Source: Tubulanus polymorphus
Taxonomy: Eukaryota; Nemertea; Palaeonemertea; Tubulaniformes; Tubulanidae
DNA: 64,000 nucleotides
Reading direction: 5' to 3'
Assembly: GCF_964204645.1 (NCBI RefSeq)
Contig: NC_134027.1
Span: 25,532,485-25,596,484, forward strand
The notes below the pieces were generated by a model. That model had not been told where the DNA came from. It made no database searches and saw only the letters and a list, made by a program, of their open reading frames with translations. Made by a program: the position numbers and the translations under genes. Shown here piece by piece: positions 1 to 11,519 of the stretch. Each line of letters begins with the position of its first letter. Position 1 is the stretch's first letter.

Positions 1-204
1 TGGGCATCAATGAATTTGTGTTGCGGATTAAGATGAGGGCCGTGGTGGTCTTATGATGTCGCTTTTGCTCTTACAAAAGTGCTTACCTTTGCCTTAGCCT
101 TCTCTCATGTGAACTCTGCCCCTAGTTTGAGTCCTATTATCTATTTCAAGCATAAAATCTTTAATCACTGAGGAATTTGTTGTTTATTTTCTCTCGACGG
201 AAAG

Positions 205-3200
205 ACTGCCTCACCCGGTGACGTTTGCCGGTATGTTAGAGATCGGGTCGGCGTATTTACCCGTCAACTATAACTGGACGCGGTACATCGCGAATTCAAA
301 CGCCACCTACGAAGATCTGGAACACGAAATGAAAACGGCTTTGATGACGTTAGCGGATGATTCGTGTCGAATGATGAACGATAAACAGTAAGATCTATTC
401 AAATCGATGAACCCTTTCAGTTCATTTACACTTCAGTGCGGTGTATTGATTTTAGATAAAGAGTAAGATCTATTCAAATCGATTAACCATTTCAGTTCAG
501 TTCATTTACACTTCAGTGCGGTGTATTGATTTTAGATAAACAGTAAGATCTATTTAAATCGATTAACCATTTCAGTTCAGTTCATTTACACTTCAGTGCG
601 GTGTATTGATGAACGATAAACAGCAAGATCTACTCAAATCGATTAAACTTATCAAAAATTTCCACCATTCGATGAACATATTGAATTTAACCCTTTCAGT
701 GCACCTACACTGCAGTGCGGTGTATATATTAGCTGAATTGGTGATGGACTTTGCTAGTACACAGCGGTGTGGTGGATTGAGCTAATTAGTAATGATTACT
801 AATTAAAAGCAGCACCTGTTAAACTGTTAATATTAGTAACTAATGATACACCGCACCGTGGTGTTGATGCACTGATGCTGTATGTTCGTTATTTGACACA
901 CTGAAGTGGATTTTTTAAATTTCCAAATCATCTCTAGCACTTTCAGGTATTAATTAGTCAGCACTAAAAGGGTTAACCTAGGGTTCTACCAAGCATCTGA
1001 GTAAACTATGTTCATTGGCTTTACATGGTACTAAGAAAACAGAAAAAAATAAAATTTCGTTTTACATATTTGATTTAAAATCATCGATTGATGAACTAGA
1101 TTTGATTGGGCTAGGTGAAGTATTCCGGAATACTGTGACAGTGTATGAATGATCTTGATTTTAAAGGTATGAAAATGATATTTGGATGCATGATATGAAT
1201 TGGGAGAAGAAAACGTTAAAACTGAAGAAAGAAGTGAAAAAAACCAAAGCGAAAATCAAAGAGGAAGCTTTGATGGATAAGAAAGTAAAAGTCATAAAAT
1301 CCGATCCTACGTTATTAGGCTATCCTCCAGATGATGAAAATATCGAAACTGAAGTAAGTATCCTGTTTCGATGTGTAATTTTATAGATTGTATCCTTATT
1401 GAAATTGGATTCTTACAAATCTGGGAATTCTGGATCTATTTTTCAAAAAATCAGAAATTTGAACTTGTACTCCTTGGAGACTTGTGGCTCAAGGAACCTC
1501 TTGATAAGAAACAGCTCCCACTGAGGATATCTGATGATTCAATCAGGGAACTATTGGTTGAGGGCCTGGGAAAAATCTGATTTTGGATTCCCTGATCTGT
1601 AAGAGCCCTGATCCTGAACCTTGTCAATTCTTGTTTCTGCAGAACACAGAAACTTCATCAGAAAGAATTAACAAGATTCTCCGTACGGCTGACCGTCTGC
1701 CCAAAGTTGTTACTCACATGCCAGGATATCCTGCGTAAGTTTTACATCTTTTAAAACACTTCTTGTACTTACAAAAGACAAAAAACATTGATTCTGATTC
1801 GGGCTATTTCAGTTCTTTTTATGAGAAATAATTTGCTTTTTTCTGTCCAATTTTTCAGTTGGTACCGAGATCTTTGCTATAAAATGTCGGATCCAGAATG
1901 GGCGCCGGGACCGAGTAAAATCAGCACCAGAGTACGCGTGACCCCGAAGCTATTGCGTCTAACGTGGGACGGCTATCCGTTGTATTACGACCCGAATTTA
2001 AAACTCGGATGGGGTTACGTGGTTCCCGGTAAAAAGGAGAAAGACTGGCATCAGCTGCCAGAAGAAATTCGCAATGAGATGGAACTGGATTTTCCCTTGA
2101 AGTAAGTTTAATAGTAACATTGTCTTGTGACTGCTGAAGCCACGTCACTCAGCAGGAGCTAAATTCTAGTTGCCCACCCACACAGTAAAATACTGGATCA
2201 ACAATATTTTAACATTTATCAGACCAAACTTGGACTATAGGAAATTGAACTAAAGCCTAATTGCGACACAGACAATCTTCTATCAACTTCTCTTCCGCTT
2301 AGAAATCTTTATGATATTGTAATCTGTAAAATATATGCCTGTTATTTTTGTGTTTATTCTAGAGAATTGTACGCTTTCTGTCAGGATCGTTTAGATAGAA
2401 TACTAGAAACGAATGACATCAATGAAATGAGTAAGTTTTGTTTAAAAAATATCATTGATTTTGTTATAGCGAATTGAATTTTAAAGTTCCAGTTGCGCAG
2501 TTCTTGGATAGTCATGACTCCTTGAGTTGAGATTATTTTATTTCCGAGTAGTTGACTGAATATAAAGAGTGAAATCTATGGAACAGGGTTCAGTAAGATA
2601 GAAAACTCTTAAAAGCGTCAATTTTCGAAATTTCTTGCGTGCAGACTTTTGAGAAGAATTTGTAAGAATTAATTGAAAGCTTGAAGTATCTTTTAGTTCT
2701 TTAATGGCTCAGTTTCAACTGTACAAATGGATAAATGACTGACGCCCTTGATTCAAAAGCAATGCGTTTGTTTGAATATTTTGTAGGTCAGCACGCGGTC
2801 GATGATATGATCAAGAAGTTCGATCGATTCAGCTTGATGGTGATCGGTGAAGACGTCATTCAGGAATTCTGGAGGAAAATGGAGAAAATGAAAACTAATA
2901 AGAAACCGATGCAACTCGAGGTAAATTGCATCAGAGGTTATGATACAAATATACTCTCAAACCATGGTAATCCTGGGCACGAACAACCGACTGTTAATTG
3001 ATGAGACTTTGTTTTTCTGCGATATTTCGCTTAATTTTGGGGATACATACCTCATTGACATGACCCCAAATACCTGGATCGCCGGTTGTGAACCATTGGC
3101 CACCAGAATAGGTTAATTTGTTAAGTAAATACAGGACTAATATCTAGCTATCGTTCTTGGTAACCCGTAAGATCATCTGGTATTCGGACTACAAGGCCTG

Positions 3201-6200
3201 TAGACCGATCTTAATCTGGAATTGCCTAATTATGCCGGTATTTGGAAATTGCTGTAATATTCTCCAGAATATGTTAAGATGAAACCATTGACTATAAAAT
3301 GATTTGTTCGTTTCTGAGTCCGTGGTGAAACTTAACTTATTTTCTCATAATACTCACTTGCAAGGAAGTTGAGTTTTTGAAAAATTGCTTCAAAAGACCT
3401 GTCACAAAAACCTCCGTCAAGATTATCAATATTTCATCATTATCTTAAATTTGTTTTGTTAGCGCTCGTCAGTCAAGGATACAACGGCTCCGAGTTTCCA
3501 TGACGGAACTCCGTGGATCGTGAAAGGTTTGAAAGGATGTTGGTTCTTCAAAATTCCTCATAAGGTACAGAATTTTCAAATCCAGTTGAGTCCGAGCTGG
3601 CCGAGCGTAATTTCAAAATGCTTTTCGAATTTTGTATTTTACTTGTAATTTTCAGGACGGAGGTGATAAGAATGTCGGTAATCCTCTGTCGAAGGATTAC
3701 ATGAATAAAGTGGAAGATCGTACTCTGCAGGCGTGTTCGGGACCGTACGCAGACCGCGTTCTGCAACTCGGTAAAATGTGTTCGTACTGGAAGAATAACA
3801 TGGAACGAATTGAGTAAGTCAGTCTCACGGAGTTTGGCAGAGTTCATAAAATCGGAAATTCATTTCCATAATAATCGGTTATGATTTGACTCCCTGGTTT
3901 AAAACATGAACTGGTTTTAAACTGATTTTGACTCTTCCGCTGATTTGTTGCATTAATTTAATTTTCTATTAGAGGCCAGATGACTCTTTGGTTAAAGAAG
4001 AAAGACATGCCGCCTGCTGTTATCAAGTAAGAAGTCGGTTTTGACTGACATATTTTACTGCCGACTTTTGAATTATCTCATAGTTTCAGTTATGCAACCA
4101 TTACTACTACAAGTTATCTCGTAGTTTCTGTTCGACCATCATTGCCACTCTTAAGTTATCTCATAGTTCTGGCACACAGGAATGACCCAGTTTCTGATTG
4201 GCTGGTGATGTGAAGAAACTTCATTCTCAATGCTTGTTAGTCAATCATTTGAATATACTCATATGAACAATGGTTGATAATGTAATAGCTCTACTACCAA
4301 CTACACGATAATGACTGGGAAGAAATGCAGCAGAAGCGGACATTGTTAAAATCTTAAAATGAGGTTTCGCGTGAATTTGTTTCAGTAATTCAGATTACGA
4401 TGAAGACGGTCAGTACGGAGCTATAATACCCCGTGTGATCAGTGCGGGGACTATCACGCGTAGAGCTGTTGAACCGACCTGGCTGACTGCCAGCAATGCC
4501 TACGTAAGTTCGACAGAAATCCACTAGATTAGACAAATCAGTTGTAATGCGTAAAATCCCTTACTTAGAAGTGTGTTTCCTTGAGTTAGCAGTTTATTCA
4601 ACCTTTCGACATCCTGATACAGGTAGTCACCCTCAGTATTATTAAGTATTATGACAAAATGATGAGGTGTTTATACTAAATAAAGAGACTAATTTAACCC
4701 TTTCAGTGCGTCTACACCGCGGCGCGGTGTATGAATCGGTGATGGATTTTGCTAGTACACCGCACTGCAGTGTATTGGTGTAATCAGTAATTAGTTTTTA
4801 TCTCTCTTGAAAAATGGCAGCTCCTGTCAAACATCGTGAAATCTTAGTAACTACTCCGTGCCGCGGTGTAGACACACTTCAGTGGTATTCCCGTTATTCA
4901 ACACACTAGGGTGGAATTTTTAAAAATTTTCAAATTATCTCCAGCACTATAGGGTATTAATTAGTCAGCACTGAAAGGGTTAAACGATGAGATGTGATAT
5001 AATCGGCCAGTCTTGAGACTACAGATTGAACATTTGACATTCTTAACATTTTTAATTTACATTCCGTTACAATTAGAATATCATGAAGCTGAAATCTGTG
5101 CAAAGCTCGAAATATTTCAAAAACTTTTTTCTTCCGCAGACCGATAGAGTAGGCAGTGAATTAAAGGCTATGGTACAATGTCCACCCGGGTATCATTTTG
5201 TCGGCGCTGATGTTGATTCTCAGGAGTTGTGGATCGCTGCAATCCTCGGAGACGCACATTTTAAAGGCGTTCATGGTAAATGAAGAAACAAACATAAGCT
5301 GTGTTCACACTATGTTACTATGTGTAAGCTTATTTGGAATGGTTCTAAATTTAGTCTGTTCCAATTCAAAACAGACCAATTTAGACTGACTGAAAGGACC
5401 GATTCAGGTGCATTAAATTTTAGAACAGACCATTTCTCCTGTCTGTGAATAGAAACTTTGCTTTAACTGTCTGCCAATCACGGTGTTGCATCTAGCTGGA
5501 CCAGTGCTAACAGCTGATTCATAAACGCAGCATAATTAGAACAAACTAAGTAACGGTAGTGTAATTATGAGTCATTTCAGAGCAATTTGGAGCCTGCAAT
5601 TTTGCTAAAAGTGTCCCACAAAATAATAAGATAAAATCCCACTATTTACAGATTAAAAGAATTTAAAAACCAGAATTTATTTATTCAATCAAAAATATAT
5701 AAAAGACACGACGTTTCGATCTCACCCTAGAGATCATCGTCAGGTGTGAGATTAAGATAAAAAACGGGGGTATGTATACAGAGGAGGACAGGTTAATTGA
5801 GTAAATTGGTGAGTGAGTAAATAATTAGTGTTTGGCAATGCATGAAGTCCCACAAAATGTTTCAAAGAAAATACCCTTGAATTGGATAAATGTCAATCAA
5901 CAATCGAAGGATATTGATTATTTTGTCAGTTTTTCTTTAACATCTAATTTGAAGGTTGTACGGCTTTTGGATGGATGACTTTACAAGGCAAGAAAAGCAG
6001 TGGAACCGATCTTCATAGTAAAATAGCATCGACATTAGGAATAAGTAGAGACCACGCTAAAGTACGTTTAACATCTGCCCTCATAGATTCAGAAACATTT
6101 GATTCTGAACTAAAGTTAAATGATATTATCTGAACTATGCCAAAAGTTCAATTAAAGATTTATCTTAACTACGGGTTAAAACTGGATAGGTTTGGAAGAC

Positions 6201-9168
6201 AATTGAGGACGCTTATGTGAAATTAGGGCACTTTCTGTATCCAAGAAGACGCTAGCGCCACAAGCGTGAAGCCAATGCGAGGGTCTGAAAATCAGTTTTG
6301 AACTGTGCGTTATTATATTTTAGATATTCAACTACAGCAGGATTTACGGAGCCGGTCAGAGATTCGCCAAACAACTACTGATGAGGTTTAATCATAAGAT
6401 GACACCGTTTGAGGCCGAAAAAAAAGCGAAACTTCTTTATAAAACGACTAAAGGGAACAGGTAGATATTATTGAGTAGATTCGTGCAAACCAGTGCATAA
6501 TTTCTAATTCCTGAAATTGTGTCTTGATCTATCGGTTTCTCTGCGGTCTCAGTTTCCTGGTGGCGGCTGGGTTTCTTGGTCAATGGTTCTTCTCTGGCCT
6601 TTTCTCCTTCAATAGACTTTAAAGAATCATCAAACCGTCAAAAGATGGCAGTACCCTGGGTGTATTTCCCCTTTTACCTATTTCAACAGAATTGCGATTA
6701 ACTTATTTCCGGATTGTGTTTGACTTTCAGAATTGCGGGTAAAAAGATCGCGGCGTGGAAAGATGGAATGTAAGATTTATCAATAATCGTTTATTCACAC
6801 ATCATCGTCGGGTTGAGTTTCATATATGTGCGGACGAAATAATCCCTGGGTTCATTTTGAAATCTGTCAGTTATTACCATGGTTCTTACTTGTTACCTAT
6901 GGTGGTTGTCATCATCATTTAAGATATACCTCTATCGGTAACTTGGAATTTATGAAAACTGTCTTGGGTTGAGGATTTATCCCTTGGGATAACTTTGATA
7001 CCCAGTCTACAAAAGGTTGGGGATTATGCCTAGGCATAGCTTTGATACCCAGTGTATCGAAGATTAAGTATTTATTCATGGGGACAACTTTGATACCAAG
7101 TCTATAAAAGGTTAAGTATTCATCCCAAGGGGTTAACTTTGATACCTAGTCTATAAAAGGTTGAGGATTTATCCCTATGGATAACTTCGATACCCAGTGT
7201 ATAGAACTGGACCCGGGTGCTGGAATGACGTGATGATGATTTATTTGTGTATTTATTTAGAGAATCAGCCACGTTTAACATGCTGGAGACTATAGCTACC
7301 AGTGAAGAACCTACAACTCCTGTGTTAGGATGTAAAATCAGTAAAGCTCTAAAACCGGATGTGGTTTTCGACAACGTAAGACATTTATTATAGAAACCTT
7401 ATATTCACCGGATCTGTGTTAATTTAGATCGACGTTTGTTCGTGGAGAAGTCTTAACAAGTTACGGGCATTCACAAGGCTGGCCTATGCATGGCTTAATC
7501 ATCAATTGTGGGGGAGGGGTGTATCATTATTATGGGAAATTAGTTGAGATTGCTAGATTGTGCGTAAAATTAAACAGTGTCCATCTATGTCTTACATATT
7601 TGACTGGGTTAATTGATCGGATTCTTAGCAGATCAAGTCAAGAAAAACGTGTATTGCAGGGAAAGAAATCATGAAGCCAACGTATTTTTGAATTTCGTAT
7701 TTTAGTTTATGACGAGTCGAGTGAATTGGGTCGTACAGAGTTCGGCGGTTGATTATTTACACCTGATGCTCGTCTGCATGCGCTGGTTGTTCGAGGAATA
7801 CGACATCGACGGACGATTCTGTATCAGTATCCACGACGAGGTGCGATACCTCGTCAAATCGGGCGATCGTTACCGCGCGGCGATGGCTCTTCAGATCACG
7901 AATCTGCTCACCCGATGTTTGTTCGCTAAGAAACTAGGAATGAACGATCTTCCGCAGGTGAATAGATATATCGCGCTCGCAAAAATTATGTATTCAAATC
8001 GTAGAGCTGAGTTTACTGCACCGGGACCCAGTTCCACAGTTGTGTGTTAAGATTTGACTCGGAATTAACTCATTGGAAATGAAATAATCTTAACTCATAA
8101 CTGTGGAACTGGGTCCTGAAAGTTCACACACAGGGGTCAGATGGATGTGAAAAATGGATGTCTCATGTGCAAAGAAGCTATGAAAAAAATGTGAAAAATC
8201 CGCGAGTCTTGAAAATTGTGAAAAATTAAATTAAAATGTCTGGTTGAAATATTTCGATCCTCTTCTTATACTATATACAGAATCCTTAATGGAGCCGGGT
8301 CCTGCAAAAGTAGCATAGATTTTATTTTATTACTAGTCTTTTAAAATCTTAGTGAATTCATGAATTCGAATAATGTTATTGGTGTTTTATAACATAGATT
8401 TTATTTTATCAGTCTTTTAAAATCTTAGTGAATTCATGAATTCGAATAATGTTATTGGTGTTTTATAACATAGATTTTATTTTATTATTAGTCTTTTAAA
8501 ATCTTAGTGAATTCATGAATGATGTTATTGGTGTTTTTATATTTTCAGTCGGTCGCGTTTTTCAGCGCTGTTGATATCGATACGTGTTTGAGGAAAGAGG
8601 TTCATTTGACGTGTCAAACCCCGTCGAACCCTCACGGATTAGAACGAGGATACGCAATACCTCCAGGTACTAACGACTACAACTCTTTTTACCCGTAAAT
8701 TTTAAACTACAGTCAAAGTCAGTTATAATGCCATCCAATTAAAACCATTGCTGGCTTAAGTTCAAGTTTATTTTCCGTATATATATATATATGATTGAGA
8801 AAATACAGAGTTTACAATATTTTTTTCTCAAAAAGAGTTTTTGCTCGAGTGATGATGTGAGTGAAGCCCGATGTTCCGTATACCTTCGACTGTTCTTATG
8901 GTGACAATTTTCTTCACTCGTAACCGGATGGCTTTCATTTACGAAAAGTCAATATTAGATGTAATCCAGCACTGAATTGCACCTGGTCCTGTTGTTTAGT
9001 TGACAAACTGGAAAAGGGCACCCAAAAGATTTTACCGATCTGTAAAAGTCTCACAAGTCCCTCTCGATCCACCCCTGATTTGTTACTGTTTGCGTCATTG
9101 TTTTTAACTCAGGAGAAGCGCTGGATATTCACGAATGTTTGAAGAAAACGAACAACGGCAAATTATAA
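205..9168 (+). CDS. POLG: DNA polymerase gamma catalytic subunit (3' part of gene, 18 exons)
   Basis: Family A DNA polymerase that replicates and repairs mitochondrial DNA. Exons read here: 205-387, 1167-1353, 1643-1734, 1859-2101, 2363-2430, 2787-2920, 3463-3564, 3656-3813, 3973-4026, 4386-4503, 5140-5275, 5955-6061, 6324-6460, 6731-6769, 7261-7375, 7706-7957, 8549-8666, 9113-9168. Joined lengths keep one frame of about 765 codons to a TAA at 9166-9168. Polymerase motif A ([14 protein letters not shown]) is in the 5140 exon, motif B residues (RDHAK...IYGAG) span the 5955 and 6324 exons, and motif C (HDEVRYLV) is in the 7706 exon, so all catalytic motifs are intact. The first exon matches the spacer region ([12 protein letters not shown]). 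The N-terminal exonuclease part must lie left of the window. The 205 border is the least certain. The segment between motif B and ESATFNMLE is much shorter than in vertebrate POLG. Confidence 0.95.
384..628 (+). repeat. 75-80 bp tandem duplication carrying the POLG 5' splice site
   Basis: About three and a half copies of a 75-80 bp unit begin at the end of the first visible POLG exon. Each copy repeats the exon end (GATAAACAG-like), the donor GTAAGATCTA and a fragment resembling the left end of the TTAA-site MITE (CTTCAGTGCGGTGTA). Donor dinucleotides fall at 388 (real), 463, 543 and 623; the last is mutated to GC. Confidence 0.8.
691..972 (+). mobile_element. 282-bp piggyBac-like MITE
   Basis: Non-autonomous element with inverted ends CCCTTTCAGTGC / GCACTaAAAGGG, flanked on both sides by TTAA (687-690 and 973-976). 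TTAA target duplication and CCC...GGG ends are typical of piggyBac-type transposons. It contains internal hairpins of the TACACCGCACTGCGGTGTA type. It sits in a POLG intron. It has the same length as the copy at 4698-4979. Confidence 0.7.
4698..4979 (+). mobile_element. 282-bp piggyBac-like MITE, second copy
   Basis: Same family and exact length as the element at 691-972, with CCCTTTCAGTGCGTC and GCACTGAAAGGG ends between TTAA sites (4694-4697 and 4980-4983). It lies in the POLG intron between exons 4386-4503 and 5140-5275. No transposase reading frame is present, so it must be mobilised in trans. Confidence 0.75.
5705..5743 (-). ncRNA. Small hammerhead ribozyme core (no helix III), family A
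   Basis: On the minus strand the sequence runs CUGACGA, a stem II hairpin (GAUCUC paired with GAGAUC), CGAAAC and GUC. The flanks ACAC and GUGU pair as stem I with C-G next to the core. C15.2 is directly followed by G16.2, so helix III has no loop and the motif would act as a dimer through the palindromic ACGU. The adjoining arm (about 5628-5704) is the same repeat that forms both arms at 10723-10918. This form is known from Penelope-like retroelements. It lies in a POLG intron, antisense to the gene. Confidence 0.7.
6960..7207 (+). repeat. Minisatellite of about 50 bp units in POLG intron
   Basis: About five diverged units containing GATACCCAGTCTATAAAAGG and TTATCCCTAGGGATAAC-type segments. 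The same unit forms larger arrays in two GRAMD4 introns (28480-29170 and 30950-31225). Confidence 0.7.
7480..7690 (+). repeat. Fragment of a GGCCACCCTG-type MITE
   Basis: Shares long blocks (TTGAGATTGCTAGAT, TTAGCAGATCAAGTCA, GGAAAAA) with the fuller element at 40725-41006, but its ends are lost. A more diverged relative is at about 12540-12790. It fills much of a POLG intron. Confidence 0.5.
8025..8116 (+). repeat. Palindromic CCCAGTTCCACAGTTGTG element
   Basis: Begins GGGACCCAGTTCCACAGTTGTG and ends ACTGTGGAACTGGGTCC, so the ends are inverted repeats. It is a short MITE-like palindrome. Related copies occur at 14195-14418, 18330-18412, 32222-32330, 35930-36015 and 37915-38015, always in introns or intergenic DNA. 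No coding content. Confidence 0.6.
8314..8548 (+). repeat. Three tandem copies of a 76-80 bp unit ending at a POLG 3' splice site
   Basis: Units start at 8314, 8393 and 8469 with CATAGATTTTATTTTAT and carry GTGAATTCATGAAT and GTTATTGGTGTTTT. The third copy runs into the polypyrimidine tract and the AG at 8547-8548 of the penultimate POLG exon. The earlier copies end in GTTTTATAAC and lack the AG. Confidence 0.75.
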
Positions 9169-9362
9169 CGTTATCTTTCATCGAAACTCAATGTAAGTAA
9201 GAAGCTATTTTATATCATAATCTAGATAATGATTAGAATAATTATTATATATGTGTAAGCTTTGATGTCGAAGTATAACAACTTTTATGACACAATTAAC
9301 AAGTTTTATGATGAATTAAACATGAAATGATTTTAAAGATAGATAGTTGAGATTAGAAAAAA

Positions 9363-9368
9363 AATAAA
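9363..9368 (+). terminator. Candidate poly(A) signal of POLG
   Basis: AATAAA about 195 bases after the POLG stop codon. It is the first such hexamer downstream. No cleavage-site evidence. Confidence 0.4.
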
Positions 9369-10473
9369 TGTTACGAGGAACTTACGAAACAAAATGGAAA
9401 AGGGAGTAATTGGATTGAAGCCTTGGAAGTTTATCTCGTCTCGTTTATCTTGGATGTTTTATTCTCTTTCAATTTCAAAATACAAGTAGTTAATCTTCAA
9501 TCTCAAGTTCTGAGACCATTGTTAGCCTCGAGACCAGTGCAATCACACTGATTTGACGTTTCAATATTTCCTGGCAATTGTATTGCGCTTATGTTTGTTT
9601 TACCTGTTAAAAGCTCTCAATTCACCGTTGTCAGCTGATCAAAACTAAGATAAAGTTCTCGGATTAAGAAATATTTCTTGCTGACCGCTGTGCACGCGTC
9701 GTGGCCCTTGAAATCAATGTCAAACTAAAGTCTGCTCGAAATTAGGGGAAAACTAGTGACGTTCAATATCCAATGCTCAATGTCAAACACATTAACCCCT
9801 CAAAATGCGCTGAATTTGACTTAGTTTTCAAGATTTTCTTGTGTGAACAATTTATGCGATTTAAACATTAGGCCTAAATCAAAGTTGAAATTTCCGTGAA
9901 AATAGTGAATAGAAATCTGAAAAAAAATTTTATTTTTTCATCAAAAATTTCACATGTGCTAGCATTTTACCTTCGTAACCAGCGTATGTGCGTCACATTT
10001 ATGTGTTCCTCTTCGTTTAGGCGTATAGTAACTTCAGTCGGTAAGATTTGTTAAAAGTTGAAATCCCCTTGATCCCCTTGTCGCGAGTTTGCTCGATTGA
10101 GGCTCTTAACCTCTTATCCTCCTATGTAAAAAAACTTCATATTTTGAAAGTTTCATGTAAGAAAAATGTGGAAAAATCCAGGATTTTTGCGGTGAAAAAG
10201 TAAAGCATGACGATGTGAAAAATTCAGCATACTTGTCCCCGTTATGTTATAGGCAAACTGGCTTAAATTTTTTTTCTTCATTTTTCAAATATAGTGAATT
10301 CGAAGACAACTCCTGAAATATAGAATTATCTGAAACTGAATTGATGACTTAAACAAATCATTTGAAAGCTACTTAAACTGTCGTAGAAAATTCCTCGAAG
10401 AATTGATTTACCCTTGTTAAAAAGACCTTGAATTCTGTTCGTCTGTTGCCGTATGATTGACACATAGTTCCGG

Positions 10474-10632
10474 CCAATCAGCTACGAGTATAGCTCACAC
10501 ACCTCCATGTGATGTAAATGAAATCAGGTCATAAACAGAGGAGCACCGTATATAAATCAGATAAAACAACGACCAAATCAAAATCGAGTTCACTGACTGG
10601 TAAGGTGCTACCTGAATTACAGAAATAGCCAG
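10474..10632 (+). promoter_or_regulatory. Candidate promoter and 5' UTR exon of the cytochrome b5 gene
   Basis: A CCAAT box (10474-10478) lies about 70 bases before a TATA box (TATATAAA, 10549-10556). Downstream is a stretch without long reading frames that ends in a strong donor, CCAG/GTAAGA, at 10632/10633; a second possible donor is at 10600. The next acceptor on this strand that fits is at 13873-13874, just before the cytochrome b5 start. Linking the two is inference from position and strand. Confidence 0.4.
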
Positions 10633-10722
10633 GTAAGATAGACAACAATTGTAGCATTTAGAATCATTCATTTTCTTCTTTCTTAGATATTGCGCTTAGC
10701 TACGCTATTCTGACTTAAATGA

Positions 10723-10918
10723 GATAAAAAACCCGCTATCTACAGATTAAAAGAATTTAAAAACAGGAATTTATTTATTCGATTTAAAATATGTGGAAGA
10801 CACGACGTTTCGATCTCGCCCTAGAGATCATCGTCAGGTGTATTCTATATATTTTAGATTGAATAAATAAATTCTTGTTTTTAAATTCTTTTAATCTGTA
10901 GATAGTGGGTTTTTATCT
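10723..10918 (-). mobile_element. Inverted-repeat element with a hammerhead core between its arms
   Basis: The left arm (10723-10790) and right arm (10843-10918) are near-perfect inverted repeats built on the block ATCTACAGATTAAAAG. They could fold into a long cruciform. The loop region carries the hammerhead core at 10799-10837. Structure and sequence suggest two partial copies of a Penelope-like element terminal repeat inserted in opposite orientation, one lacking the ribozyme. Confidence 0.65.
10799..10837 (-). ncRNA. Small hammerhead ribozyme core, family A
   Basis: Same core as 5705-5743: CUGACGA, stem II with one compensated change in the loop-closing region, CGAAACGUC, and stem I ACAC/GUGU. 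All invariant core nucleotides are present, so self-cleavage as a dimer is plausible. Confidence 0.7.
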
Positions 10919-11519
10919 TATTATCCGTTCACCACGTTTGAGTGTGGTTATCGTTCTTTTCTGGCTTATTCTGAGAACTTTAAAAAGGATGTGTGTACAT
11001 ATAGGTTTGTGCAAGTGTGGGAAACTGGGTCTCGGATACAATTTCACGTTTCGGAATTAAGATTTAACTCTTTGAAAATTAATTTATTCTAACTCGCAAC
11101 TTTGGAACTGACCTGTAGATAGAGGTTAGAGCTACTGTTAAATTTGACTCTTTAATTCTTCTTAAAAAGCTCGAGTCTGTCACTTGAGAAATCTTTGGAC
11201 TTTGTGTAGACTAGATTTACTAATCGCTCGGGGAAAAAACGTGACAATCAAATGATAATGACTTGGGAAAAAAACTGGTCTCCTAAAAATTAGAATATTT
11301 GAAACTTGACATTAATTTCAGTGCTGATCACGAGTTGATGTTCGTTCACTAGGCCTAATCCAAATTGGAAACACTGAAACTAAAACCATCCAGGCTGATC
11401 ATTGATCAATTCTTTCTTCAAAAAAGAATTTCATGGTTGTGCAATTTAGTCGAGTTTTTCTCTGAAAATCGGTTGAGTTTGATGAATTTAAATGATGCAC
11501 TCAGTATCGAAGTGATTGC

